NCBI GenBank assembly: GCA_963277665.1
Contig: OY728122.1
Span: 1,547,290,868 to 1,547,354,867, forward strand
DNA length: 64,000 nt
Direction: 5' to 3'
Source of the DNA: Viscum album
Taxonomy: Eukaryota > Streptophyta > Magnoliopsida > Santalales > Viscaceae
This document shows, in pieces, positions 26,711 to 38,268 of this stretch; position 1 is the stretch's first letter, and each line of letters opens with the position of its first letter. The position numbers and the translations under genes were made by a program. The notes under the pieces are model-generated. The model did no database searches. It was not told where the DNA came from and saw nothing but the letters and a program-made list of their open reading frames with translations.

Positions 26711-27287
26711 GTTCGGTCCATGCCTAACAAGTGGTCATCAATGTTCTTGGAAATGGATTTGAAATTCATTATCGGCTATTCCTTGGGTTGGAATATTAGA
26801 TAGGATTAGTATTGTTATAACATGAAATGTATATCATAAAAGGATATAGCTAACTCATTTATGCTGAACTTCAAGTCACTAGGGTGTTGGGTACATTAGT
26901 GTTTTGGATACACTTATAGGATGTTGAAAATATCATTATCATGGGTTTATCCAATGAGATACGCATGACATGCATTGTAGAGGAATGAATTCCCACTAGT
27001 ATTGCATATATCATTGTGAGGAATGAGTAATTTTTTTTTGAGAGGTACCAGTTTTTAAAAAATACAGAAATTGTTTTCAACCGAATGACTATGAAAATAG
27101 GGTATTTGGTGTATTTTGAAATGGATTGATTTCCAAAAAGCATGTTTAATTTTTTTAAAAAATGGATGAACATGGAAAATGGTTGTTTTGAGAACAATGT
27201 TGTGATACTTGATGTGATAGAATTTGAAATACTAAGCCAACAGTTGCTAGAGAGTGAGATTGACAGAGTTTGTTGTTGGTTTAGAAA
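26711..27287 (+). other. Untranslated leader of element 1
   Basis: This stretch between the primer site and the gag start has no gag-like translation. It should hold packaging and dimer signals, none of which can be recognised from sequence alone. The long open frame on the opposite strand (26,871-27,539) runs across it into gag and is a shadow. Confidence 0.55.
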
Positions 27288-28280
27288 ATGGCACCTGCTA
27301 GGCATTGTCAGAACCAACCCAAAGAAGCCGCTGAAAATGTTGTTGCACCTGAACCACATGTGAACCAAGTGCTGGTGCAGAGTATTGTCCATGATTTTTA
27401 AGCCGTGGAAATGGGGAACCAGAGGAATGAGCCATGACATGTGGATCATACCATGCAGTTCATGTAGCAAAATCCACCAAACTTTTGGGGTGATGCTGAA
27501 ATTGAGAAGGCAGAGGTGTGGATAAGCAGGATGAATCATATATTCGATTTCATCATAAAACCAGTAGAGTTGAAAGTAAAGCTGGCGACATATATGCTTT
27601 AGGATCTTGCATGTCAGTGGTGGGATTTAGCAGTGCATACAAAATTGGATGAAGGCCTTACATGGGAGGATTTTGAAGAATTTTTTAACAAACAATTCTA
27701 TCCTCACATGTTCAAGAACCAGAAAATGACAGAATTATTCACCTTGAAACAGGAAAGCCCCTCCGTCATATAGTATGCAGCTAAGTTCATTAAATTAGTC
27801 CCTTTTGCACTAGAGGTTGCAGCAAGTGCTTCTTTGAAGGCATGCATCTTCGAATCGGGGCTAAGGCAGGAGATTCGATCGAAGAGTTTAGTGCTCTGTA
27901 TTTTAGATTATACAGAGATGGTGAACAGAGCGACTGTTGCCGAACGGGATATCTTGATATCGAGGGGTGGAGGCATTATGATACCCAGAAGAACGGGTGG
28001 GAACTCTAATGCTGTGAACAAGCAGAAGAGGGACTCCTACTTCCATGGTGGGAGTGCGAATCAGAACCAGATGGTGGGATCAGTCAACCTTCCTCCATGA
28101 CCCTAGACCAAAGTAGGATATTTTCAATGTGGTTCAACTGACCACATAAAGCGAGAGTGCTCGACACAACCTTGATCATGTCACAATTGCAACAAGATGG
28201 GGCATCTTCAGCGCAATTGTCGCAGTGCTCCAAGGTCAGGTGTTCAAGACACTTCCCAGGCGTCACAAGCATCGTAAGCT
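27288..28280 (+). pseudogene. gag: gag of element 1 with two zinc knuckles
   Basis: The capsid protein packages the element RNA. The start MAPARH at 27,288 is the first ATG of the gag frame. The retrotransposon gag core follows, with the PPNFWGD, AEVWISRM, KLATYML and LTWEDFEEFF segments. Then come GLRQEIRS near 27,859 and AERDILISRGG near 27,940. Two CX2CX4HX4C knuckles follow: the first (28,119-28,160) has lost its first Cys to Tyr, the second (28,179-28,220) is intact. At least eight in-frame stops occur, several readable as CAG to TAG or CGA to TGA. No frameshift is seen, so the whole stays in frame with the protease. Confidence 0.88.
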
Positions 28281-28895
28281 TTGACAGGACGAGGACATCC
28301 GAATCAGTCTCGTCAACACAATAGAGCTAGCCATAGTGATTCCCAAAATACCATGACTCCTCAACTAGGGAAAACTCATCAAGTAATCAAGGAGAATAGT
28401 GAAAAAATAAAGCAATTGTACAGAGCTGAGCAAATGATGGTCGATGATCAGGCTAGACCATCTACGGTGACAGGTATAGTTCTTTTGAATTCTAACCTTG
28501 TGCAAGTGTTGTTTCATATTGAGGCATCACATTCCTTTATCGCTTCAAGTATTACTGACTTGCTATGTTTAAAACTATAAATGATGCCTTCTGTCTTGAA
28601 ACTGCAAACTCCTCTTGGTGAAACAGAATGTCAAGCCTTCATGTGTAGAGCATGTGCTATAACTATTGATGGAGTTGAGCTGAAATGTGACTTCTCCATG
28701 TTAGATATGGATTTCTATGATGTAATCCTAGGTATGGATTGGTTGACAATGTTTAAGCCTCCCATCGACAGTTATAAGAGAACAGTTAGTTTCAAGACTG
28801 AGGAAGGAACTGAGCATCTCTTCAGTGGAGAGAGGATGAAAAATAAAAGTTCAAAGAGCATGTTAGCACCAATGGTGGGAACGATCTCTTAACAA
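28281..28895 (+). pseudogene. pol: Protease domain of element 1 pol, active site lost
   Basis: This is the aspartic protease that cuts Gag-Pol. It continues in the gag frame. A Gln/Ser-rich linker leads to TVTGIVLLNS and then VLFHIEASHSF, where the family has an Asp-Ser/Thr-Gly triad. Here the Asp codon is CAT (His, 28,515-28,517) and the Gly codon GAG (Glu, 28,521-28,523), so it could not be active. The end, DVILGMDWL near 28,720-28,745, is the standard C-terminal segment of gypsy proteases. Stops at 28,578 and 28,890 split it from RT. Confidence 0.85.
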
Positions 28896-30413
28896 TTGGC
28901 AGTGTTGACTTTGCCATCATTGGAAGAGATTGAGGAAAATATTTTTCCACCTGTCATGGATCAATTTCCAGATGTCTTCCCCAAGAAATTCTTAGGGTTA
29001 CTACCACTAAGGGAAGTGGAGTTTACGATTGATCTCGTTCAAGGGACCAGTCCTATTTCCCTTCCATCTTATAAGATGGAACCAAAGGAGTCAAAGGAAT
29101 TGAAATTTCAGTTAGATGAGCTGGAAAGCAAGGGTTTCATTCGGCTAAGTGTGTCTCTGTGGGCATCACCAGTTTTGTTTGGGAAGAAGGCAGATGGAAC
29201 TCTTCGGCTGTGTGTTGATTATCGTAAGCTTAACCAAGTTATGATGAAGAACAGATATCCAATTACACACATTTATGATCGGTTCTATCAATTAAGGGGA
29301 GCTTAGTGTTTCTCCAAAATTTACTTTCACTTAAGATATCACCTGTTGTGAGTTCGGAAGGAGGATATTCCAAAGGCAGCTTTCACAAGCAGATATGGCC
29401 ACTACGAATATGTAGTCATGCCTTTTCTATAATGAATGCACCAGCGGTCTTCATGGATTTGATGAATCAGATATTTCAACAATATCTGGGTTCTTTTGTT
29501 ATGGTGTTTGTAGATGACATATTGGTGTATTCAAGAACAAGATCTGAGCATGAGAAACCCATGGAGATAGTGTTGGAAATCTTGAGAGACCATCAGTTGT
29601 ATGCCAAATTATAAAAGTGTGATTTTTGGATATAATAAATACACATTCTGGTCCATTTTTTCTGATAAAGGCATTTCTGTTGATCTTGAAAAGATAAAAT
29701 ATGTTATGTCTTGGAAACCACAGAAGAATGTGTACGAGATACACAGTTTTCTTGGTCTAGCTTGTTACTACCGACGCTTTGTCCGTGATTTCTCATGACT
29801 ATCTTCACCAATGAAAGCTCTGACTTAGAAGAATGCTCTCTTTCAATGTACTAAAGAATATCAGAAATATTTTCAAGAGTTTAATGTTCGCCTTACATCA
29901 TCAACCATTTTTATTTTTCCAGAATCAGGATAGGGGTACGTGGTGTATTGTGACGCTTTAGGAACAGAGTTGGGTTGTGTTCTCTTCCAAGGAGACCATG
30001 TGGTGGCTTATGGATCAAGGTAGTTGAGGGTGCATGAGAAACATTACCCAAAACATTATTTTGAGTTGTCTATATTCATCCATGCTTTGAAAACATGGAG
30101 ACACCATCTCTTTGGTGAGAAATTTACTGTGTTTACAGATCGAAAAAGCTTGATACACATTTTCTCACAGCGGGATTTGAATTAGAGGGAGAGGAGATGG
30201 ATGGAGTATCTTCAAATGTTCGACTTTGACTTTATGTATACACTGGGTAAGGGAAATTTGGTGGCAGATGCATTGAGTAGAAAGACATATGATCAGTTAA
30301 CGAAAGAAGCTTCAGATGAATGGCGGTTGTTTTCGGTCTTAGCCGACATGCATGTGCAATGTGAAGAACGAGGTGATGTTGTGGTTTTCTTTTCCAGTTG
30401 CGCCTATTCTTGA
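28896..30413 (+). pseudogene. pol: Reverse transcriptase and RNase H of element 1 pol
   Basis: RT copies element RNA and RNase H removes it. RT begins in the gag frame: [13 protein letters not shown], then [18 protein letters not shown] and [11 protein letters not shown] (about 29,100-29,250). A single-base deletion near 29,430 shifts the frame, and MNAPAVFMDLMN then FVDDILVYS follow, with both catalytic Asp at 29,513-29,518. Another shift near 29,630-29,660 restores the first frame. RNase H keeps its four acidic residues: D at 29,952, E at 30,063, D at 30,138 (TDRKSL) and D at 30,267 (VADALSRK). At least six stops interrupt the region. The catalytic residues are therefore better kept than the frame. 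Confidence 0.9.
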
Positions 30414-31889
30414 TTTGGTTGAGATAGTAAAGGAGGCACCAACATCCGATTTAGACTGTGTTGCAATGAGTTAAAAAATCAATGGTGGGGAGACCATTGA
30501 GGGATGGAAGCTATACGGGAGTTCAGTTTTTCGGTTTCGAGATAGGATGGTTGTACCATTAACTTCTCATGAACAACTCCTTCTTGCTTACCACCATTCT
30601 AGATGGGCTGTTCATCTAGGGATACAGAAAATGTATAAGGCGTTGAAGAGGTAGTTTTGGTGGAGCGACATGGAACAGAGGGTAGCTGAATTTGTCTCAA
30701 GGTGTTTATCTTGTCAGCAAGTTAAAGAAGAACATCAACAGCCCGCTGTTATTTTACAATCATTACCTATCCCATTTTGGAAATGGTATCAGATAGCAAT
30801 GGATTTTGTGACAGGTCTTCTTAGAATGGTCTAGAAACACAATGCCATTTGGGCGATAGTGGATAGTCTAACCAAGTAGGCCCATTTTATACCTATTTGT
30901 GAAACTCATACGGTGGAAGATATTTCAAAAATCTATATCTAAGAAGTGGTAAAGAGGCATGGTGTTCTAGTTTCTATAGTCTCAGATAGATATCCAAGGA
31001 TCATATCTCGTTTCTGGAAATCATTACAGCAATCCCTTGGGACTCAGTTGACGATGAGCCCGGCGTATCATCCAAAAACGGATGGGAAATATGAGCAGAT
31101 GATACAAACATTGGAAGACATGTTGTGGGCTTGTGTAATAGATTTTGGTGGCTTATGGGAGGTGCATATACCCCTAGTGGTGTTCTCATACAATAATAGT
31201 TATCAGGCCTCGATACACATGGCTACATTTGAAGCATTGTATGGGTCTCCTTTTCGTTCTCCACTCTTCTATGTGGAAATAGCTGAGACATCACAAGTTG
31301 GGTCGAGCCTTGTCCAAGAAAAAACATATAAGATTCAGTTGATAAAAAAGTGGATGGAGATGGCACAAAGTCATCATAAATCATATGCAGATCATCACCG
31401 AAGACCGTTGTCGTTTGCGGTGAGTGATCAAGTCTTTTTGAGAATATTTCCAAGGCTTTAACATCATCGTTTTGGGATGTAGGGGAAATTATCACCTCGA
31501 TATATAGGCCCTATTGAGATACTAGAACAGGTTGGTGAGGTGGCGAATAGGTTGGAATTACCACCACGGTTCAGTGAAGTATATAATGTGTTCTATGTAT
31601 CTCAGTTGAAGAAGTATCAAACCGATCCTGACCATGTGATCAGATGGGATCACGTTGACCTAGAGCTGGATACTTCGTTGGTACATATTCTAGTATGGAT
31701 TGTGGATAGGCAGGATAAATTCTAGCATTGAAAAAGCATTGACCTAGTGTGGGTTTTTTGACAACATGGTTAGATTCAGGAAGAGACTTGGGAATGCGAG
31801 AATGAAAAGAAAGAGTAGTGGCCAGAACTCTTTTTGGGAAGCAATGGTTTCCTACTTTTCTAGGACGGAAAGGACAATGGTGGGGAGAA
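30391..31889 (+). pseudogene. pol: Integrase of element 1 pol with decayed chromodomain-like tail
   Basis: Integrase inserts the DNA copy into a chromosome. The frame differs from RNase H (shift near 30,390). A HHCC zinc finger is visible: His residues in YHHSRWAVHLG and Cys in CLSC (30,703-30,714). The catalytic triad is complete: D at 30,802 (MDFVTG), D at 30,985 (VSDRYPR) and E at 31,093, with 35 residues between the last two. The GPIEILEQVGEVANRLELP segment near 31,510-31,560 is the GPY/F region. After FYVSQLKKY and DPDHVI come ILVWIVDRQ and, past more stops, EETWE, which resembles the chromodomain tail of chromoviruses. Stops lie near 30,652, 30,830, 30,877 and 30,938 and several more after 31,459. 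Confidence 0.9.
31879..31889 (+). other. Polypurine tract of element 1
   Basis: GGTGGGGAGAA directly before the 3' LTR. This purine run primes plus-strand DNA synthesis and marks the left edge of the 3' LTR. Confidence 0.85.
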
Positions 31890-34011
31890 TTTAGTACACC
31901 CGGTTTCTGTTATGTAACTCTTACATGATTCTTTTATTGGTTTTAAATGTTAAGGGTGACGTATGGGAGAGTCGGGAGATCCGGGATTGAAGTTTGAGGC
32001 AAAGGGGAAGGTGCACGGAAGGCACACGGTTTTGTCTAAACCAAGCGAACAAAACATGCATGGCTGACTGGGGAGGCAGTGGCTTCCACATGGTCGACAC
32101 ACGGTTAAGGGAAACCATGTTATGAGGCCATGCAATAAGGATGACCGATGCAGTACCTAACACACGATTAGCGCACAGTTTGTCAAACCGTGTAGACTAA
32201 CCATCCATGCACTTAAATTAGATCCTTAAATTATAGATCTAACTTTTTTTTCCTATAATTGCATCATTAAATCTCTTAAGTGGCCGTAACTCGAGATTAT
32301 TATCCCTTAAAGGTTGGAAAACTTCTCCCAAGAATTCCAGAGTTGATCCGAAGGCTTCTCTTGGCGAATCAAAGCTGGATTCTTAAGGTATGTGATTGTT
32401 CTTGATTGGTTTCTTAGATATACTTAGATCTACTTCTCCTCTTCTCTAGGTTTCTTAGATCTATGCACTTTATGGGTAGATCTATGTGTGTGGATTCCAA
32501 ATATGACAATATTTGGTCTTGTTTGTGTTAGGAGAAGAGATCTAAGGAGGCTTTTTGGAGAGTTGAATCGGTTTTGTTGGTGTTCTTCATCCGTTGGTTG
32601 GTTTCGCCTAATAGGTATAGGTACGAGGCTTCACTCTATACTCCTCTTGTTTGCATTGCTTGTATCAGTTTCGAATTGTTTATTTGAATGAAATTGATTG
32701 TGAAAAGCCTAGAATAAATCTTCATTAGTGATGATTTATGGTTTTGATGAAATTGTGAAATCTTGGTGAATTGTGTTTAAAGTGACTTGGCTATTTGAAA
32801 TTAAAATGTTTATTTTAAATTATGAACTTTCTGAAATTGTAAATGGTTTAATGAGAAATGGGTTTTCAATAAAAAGAGTTTTTTATAGAAATGGTATTGA
32901 TGGGTTTGGTTTTCAATAAAAAGGAAGCATTATTGAAACGGTTTGAATTGTTTGAACACACTAGGTTTGGATGGAAAATGGTTTTCAATAAAAGGTGTTT
33001 TATTAAAAGGCTATTTTGGCATGATTGTTGGGAATTTGTGTTGTGTGTTCATATTGCATGTATGGGGCTTGGTTGAAATAATACCCTAGGCTCGGTGCCA
33101 AAATTTTAATGGTACGTGGTAACTATGATTGAAATATGACCTTTTTCTTGGTTCCAAAGGTGTAATGGAACATGGGAATTTATTACCTTGTGATAACTTG
33201 GTAGATGAACGAGAAACCGGTCATGAGTATGGAACTGTCATAACAAAGCTTGTATGGTTGATTTCACCGGTTTGTGAAATGATTGGGTATTCCAAAATGG
33301 GATGTTTTTTAAATGGTTCGAAATCTTGTTTGGTTATTTTTCTATAAAAATAACTTGTTGGAAAATTTATTTCACTTTAACGTGGTTGATTTTGAGTATG
33401 AATGGTTTTTGAAACTTATTTATATTTAGTTATAAAATTATTCTGAGAAAATATTTTATATAAAATATTTTTATCTAAATGTTGTTAACTCTTCTATTTT
33501 AGTAGAGTGAGTAGGTAATTCATTGGGGAAAACCTACTAAGTTTTATACTTACCCCTGCTTTAGCACGTTGGTGCTATTGAAGATGTTGTATTCCGGGAA
33601 TGAGGTAAAGGTAAAGTATCTTATTTCTAGTGATTCGTGGTGAAGCTTTGGAGATGTGGTGGTGCTTGGAGCATAGAGCTCAATGTGGAACCGTGGAGTG
33701 TGTCTTGGTTTGTTTCGGGTCTTTGTTTAGTTCTCCGCTTGGTACACTGATATTGTATTGGTTATGTATTGGTTTTGGAACAATTTATTTCTCTTTTGGT
33801 AAGGAATGAGTTGGTTGTTTCTTTATCATGCATCATATAGTGGTTGTTAGGAATGCGTGGTTGGTTTATTTCTCAAAGGGTAAATCGTCCCCCACTTTCA
33901 TAGAAACCCTATGACATTTATTACCTGCCTTTGGAACCTTGGGGATGTCGCTTAAGGACTAGTAATGAATCGTTGAACTCTCAAGCCAATGGGAATTGGT
34001 GGGTCATTACA
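31890..34011 (+). repeat. 3' LTR of element 1
   Basis: It is 2,122 bp and pairs with 24,563-26,696. The first two bases are TT, not TG, a single change; the end GGGTCATTACA is intact. Hairpin stems, the TATA box and some AATAAA stems of the 5' copy are worn here, so this copy has diverged more at those places. Confidence 0.92.
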
Positions 34012-34016
34012 GATTC
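34012..34016. repeat. Target site duplication of element 1, right copy
   Basis: GATTC immediately after the terminal CA of the 3' LTR, identical to 24,558-24,562. Confidence 0.9.
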
Positions 34017-35640
34017 CCCCCTCTAAACTAATCCTCCCTTCTCATAACTGGATGAAATTTGAAAATTTCCAACTAGTTTGTGTCTCTCATAATTTCTATG
34101 TATAAATAATTAAAAATGAGATGAAATAATTCCTCACTTAGGTCAATATCCTCAAGAAAAATGTGTCCACAAGGATCATCATCGTTATAATATCCATCAT
34201 TATCATCTACATCCCCATATATTTCATGCCTTGACTTTCCCCTTCTATTTTTCTCATCTTATCCTCATTTTTATCATTCATATTCATCACTATTCTCCCC
34301 ACTTACATTTTATTTAAATGATATAGCTTTTCTCTTGAATATATCTTCAAAAAAATCTTCAGTTTCTTCATCATCACTGCCTCTTTTCACGTGAATCTCA
34401 TAGACAATGAGAGATCAAGCTGGGATTGGAGAACAATACGTATTAGCTAGAGAAGTATGGATATATTTGAGACATTTCGATCATCCGATGAAAAAAAATT
34501 CTTTCTCTCCAGATGTAGTAGGGTCTTCTTCCTCATTTGAATATTCAACAACTTCATCAGGTTCGAATCTGGGTTCTACTAGACTCATTGTTTTAGATGT
34601 ATTATCAACAGTATTAAAATCCTTATATAATCTTACACCACCATCAACCCTTTGATTCTCCCATGTATTCCATCTCATCTATGATTGTTTTTAAATAAAT
34701 ATTGTGGTGGAAAATAATCTTCATTATACTGTAGTGTTTTCTCATTCATCAACTAGTCCCATGGATACTAGTATGGTCGAAATAAACTTGGTATAAATTA
34801 GAAAATTCGATCTGGAAGATGGATTTCACATCTCCATCATCTAAACCATTAGGTTTCTACATTGATTAATCATTTACACCATTTTAATTAGGCATAAAAC
34901 ATAAAAATCATGATAACTAATTGTGTAGAAATAAATATTTGATGGGAATATCATATGTTGGATAAACATTGGGAGTAAATAACATTCACCATCAATCTCA
35001 TTAGAATGTATCCTTATTATTATCCCATATCCAGCCAACTCTTCTAATGAATGTTTATAAAATAATATATCACTATAACCTAGAAATGTTCCATGATAGT
35101 AGTGCTATGTCCCTTTCTAGGAAACATCAGATATAACTTCCAATGTTTTGAAATGAATAAAACTATTCATCCATTTAATCTCCTCTTGACCTAGTATTCA
35201 TTTTATTTAAAACTAAACATGACATATGGATATAATTATTACTCTATCCTAGGAATGAAGGCTCTCTAGTTATAAGAAACCCATTCCACACATCCCTATT
35301 CATTAAGCGGTTAGGGCACAAAATACATTCTCTATAGTAACCATTCATCAGGAACATCATTTTCAGGTACCACTATACTCATAGCAAACAATATATTTAC
35401 TAGCTCAATAGTAGTTGGATAGAAAAACAATAATTTATATATGAATGAAGGATATGAATCATCCATATAAGATTATGTGGATATAATTCTCTAACCATGG
35501 TGAGTACAACAATAGGACTGGATGAGTTTGGGAGTAGGCTAATGGTTGGAAGAGGAAGGGTCATGACGAGGCTTGAGTGTAAGGAATGTGGGAGTGAGGG
35601 CACAGAAATTAGATCAATCTATAATTTTATATCATTTCAT
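34017..35640 (-). pseudogene. Decayed coding track of unrecognised family, middle piece
   Basis: On the minus strand this is the other side of the element 1 insertion. From about 34,095 down to the junction the frame has only one stop (a TAG), and with one GATTC copy removed it stays in frame with the open stretch at 24,353-24,562. Upstream are a 65-codon open piece (34,678-34,481) rich in acidic and Ser/Thr residues and an acidic cluster with DDEETEDFFEDIF near 34,345-34,385. Another Asp-rich piece lies at 34,140-34,230. None of this matches a gag, pol or host protein I know. The acidic, low-complexity character fits a structural or linker region of a polyprotein. Confidence 0.5.
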
Positions 35641-35904
35641 GATTTAGGTTTTTGTAGTCTTATAATAATATAAAAATTGAATTTTTTAATACATAAATAT
35701 TTAAAACATATAAATTAATTATAATATAATTCTAAAAATGAAATGAAAAGAAATTTACAATGGAAAATTTTATTAATAAGTGGCTAAAACCAGTATTTTG
35801 TAAAACTCAATTCTGGGTGTAACCGAACAATAGGTAAAACACAAATCAATGTAAAAAATGTAGATTAAAACTCCAATTTTGGGTAAATGAAAATTAATCA
35901 CAAA
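35641..35904. other. AT-rich spacer before element 3
   Basis: No coding signal. This is the left flank of the LTR that starts at 35,905, so it belongs to the DNA into which element 3 inserted. Confidence 0.4.
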
Positions 35905-38258
35905 TGTAGTGCCCTAAATCCTAGTATCATATAGTCTGTGCCATATATTAACACATTTGTACACTGAACTAGTTTTCACATCCTAATGGAACAAATATAT
36001 TATTTGTTCTAAAAACTAGACTATATACATGAAAAATAAATAATAACATGAAATAAAATACAATAATGAAACTCAATTGAAAATATATATAACTACTAGA
36101 CAATCCTTGGAAGAAATTGATAATATATAAATTTTCATTTTGGGGAAATATTTTAATCATAAACATAGTTAAAAATACTCTAATAACATCATTGAAAAAT
36201 TCCAGGGTCAAAATAATCATTAAACAAAACTAAGTGTCCAATACAACATTGAATTACGAAAATCATATTTACTATAAAGGAATAGCAGTAAAATAATGTT
36301 ATAAAATAATTATTAAAAGAATTATAATGATGTTATATATCAAAGGTAGGTACATAGACCACATACAAGGGATAACTTTTGAACAATGCATATATCTCAT
36401 AGAAGTAAATGAAAAACGAGAAAAATTATTTTTTACATTGGGAGGAAGGGTTATTTTTCCAAAAATTTATTATTTTTAATAAAAAAATAAAAAATGTATA
36501 TCATTGAAAAGGAAAGTTATTATATATGAGGTGTAAATAATGTCCAATTGAAGTGAAAAAAATAAAACGTGTGTTTAAGAAACTATATAAATGATCCTTT
36601 TTATAGATGTTTGAGGAAAATATTAATGAGTATTTAAAATGTAGAAATGATTAATATTTTTTATAAAATGAGAATTGAAAAATTATAGGTTTTCTTGATT
36701 AAATGTGATATTTTATAATAATATTGGTATCTTAGAATATATGATGGTATGAAAATGAAAATGGGTATGAAATTAAGATGTTTCCATTAATAGAATTTTT
36801 AAATAAGAATAATTTAAAATGGAACCTTGTAAATCATGTATTTTACTATTAAAAAATGATGAAAAGATATGAATACACAAGTATGGAAAATATAATCAGA
36901 ATGTATATGGATTATGTTAAAGTAATGAATATTTAAATTATTGTAAAGATAGAGAAAGCATAACCCAAAAAAAGAGGGTTGGTATGACAACCCATATTTA
37001 TATTACACATTTAAACATTATTTATTAAATAAACACGAACATAATACAACCCACAAGATTGAGAGGTATAGTTAATTTTTTGCATAGGAACATTACATAA
37101 CAACTTATATGATAAAACACCACATATTTATTGAAAACTACTTTTACATGACCACAAAATTCCATCGTACATAGAATTTAATGGGATAACCTCAAAACAT
37201 GCATAAGAAATGGGTGATCTTTAAAGCCCCATGATGAATATGATACATTTTAGGAAATAGGTATATTAATGGAGCATGAGAGGCACATGGACACAAAGGC
37301 CTGATAGAGGATTATTATCACAACAATGAAATGTGACAAAAACATTTAACATGATATTAGTGAGAGAAAAGGCTCATTACATATAGAGAATGAGTGAACC
37401 CTCATTGAAAATGAATTACCATGAGTAAAAAATAATTTCACTAGATTTAACTTGATAATAATCTTTACCCAATGATTAGGAGTTCTATCACAATACACCC
37501 TTCTTAATCATTTCATTTCATGGATATGTTTTCCACATTGATCATTCAACATGGATTCATTATATGAAATAATTTATTCCATGAATATGAGATGTGGAAT
37601 ACCTAAATTTATGTCCTCAATCAACATGTAAATTTTCTTAAATATGAATACACTTTATAGATAAATGGAAATAGTATTTACTAACACGATGATTTTGGCA
37701 TGGGAAATTTTGGTGTAACTTTGGAAGCTTAACGACGTCAAATGGAAATCGTAAAATGGGATTATGAGGGAAAAAGTTATCTTATCATTTATACATGAAA
37801 TGGATTGTAAGGATTTCATGGAACATAATAGCCCAACATATTTATTTTAATTTATATTTATAATTTATAACAACATATTGAATGTAAACGAGAAGAGAAA
37901 AATCCCTTAAGGAATATCCGCATTGTAATGCGTGTTAATGGTAGAAATTAATGAGAGATATATGGGTCTCTCATCATTAAAACATAAGTAGGGAAGTATA
38001 GGGGAGGTGAGAAATCAAACCCCAACATTATTAATTGAAAATAAAATGGAATAAAAATATAAGTAATCTTTGACATAAATAAGAAAGGATTGAAATTGAG
38101 GATCCCTTACATAGAAGTCTGATCCTAAAGGCTTGGGAGAGGCTTGAGAGTGGTTTTTTGGGACCACAGGTGGCCCTAGGATGATTATATAGAGATGTGG
38201 GAAGCCTAGGGACGTTATCCAAGGTTTTAGTGTGAAGATAAGTTGGATCTTGGGTTGG

Positions 38259-38268
38259 TTTATATAGG
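38259..38268 (-). promoter_or_regulatory. TATA box in the 3' LTR of element 2
   Basis: CCTATATAAA on the minus strand, in a context shared with the other LTR (38,220-38,280 against 45,800-45,860). Conservation in both copies supports a real promoter element. Confidence 0.65.

Larger units (their letters stand above)
24563..34011 (+). mobile_element. Element 1: Ty3/gypsy LTR retrotransposon, full length but defective
   Basis: A 9.45 kb element with all structural parts: 5' LTR, primer site, gag, protease, RT, RNase H, integrase, polypurine tract, 3' LTR and a perfect GATTC target duplication. The order RT-RNase H-integrase places it in Ty3/gypsy. The integrase C-terminus carries a GPY/F-like segment, then a ruined tail ending near an EETWE motif, as in chromodomain-bearing chromoviruses. 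The Tekay/Del lineage is my best guess, from long LTRs and that tail. Frame 27,288 to about 29,430 is continuous apart from in-frame stops; later parts are split by at least three frameshifts. It cannot move by itself. It inserted into the minus-strand coding track that flanks it. Confidence 0.93.

Noticed and set aside
26871..27539. The longest open frame in the window, 222 codons on the minus strand
   Set aside because: It lies opposite the leader and gag start of element 1, whose plus-strand translation matches gag. The antisense product shows no family features.
31223..31495. Minus-strand open frame of 90 codons
   Set aside because: It is the shadow of the integrase frame of element 1.
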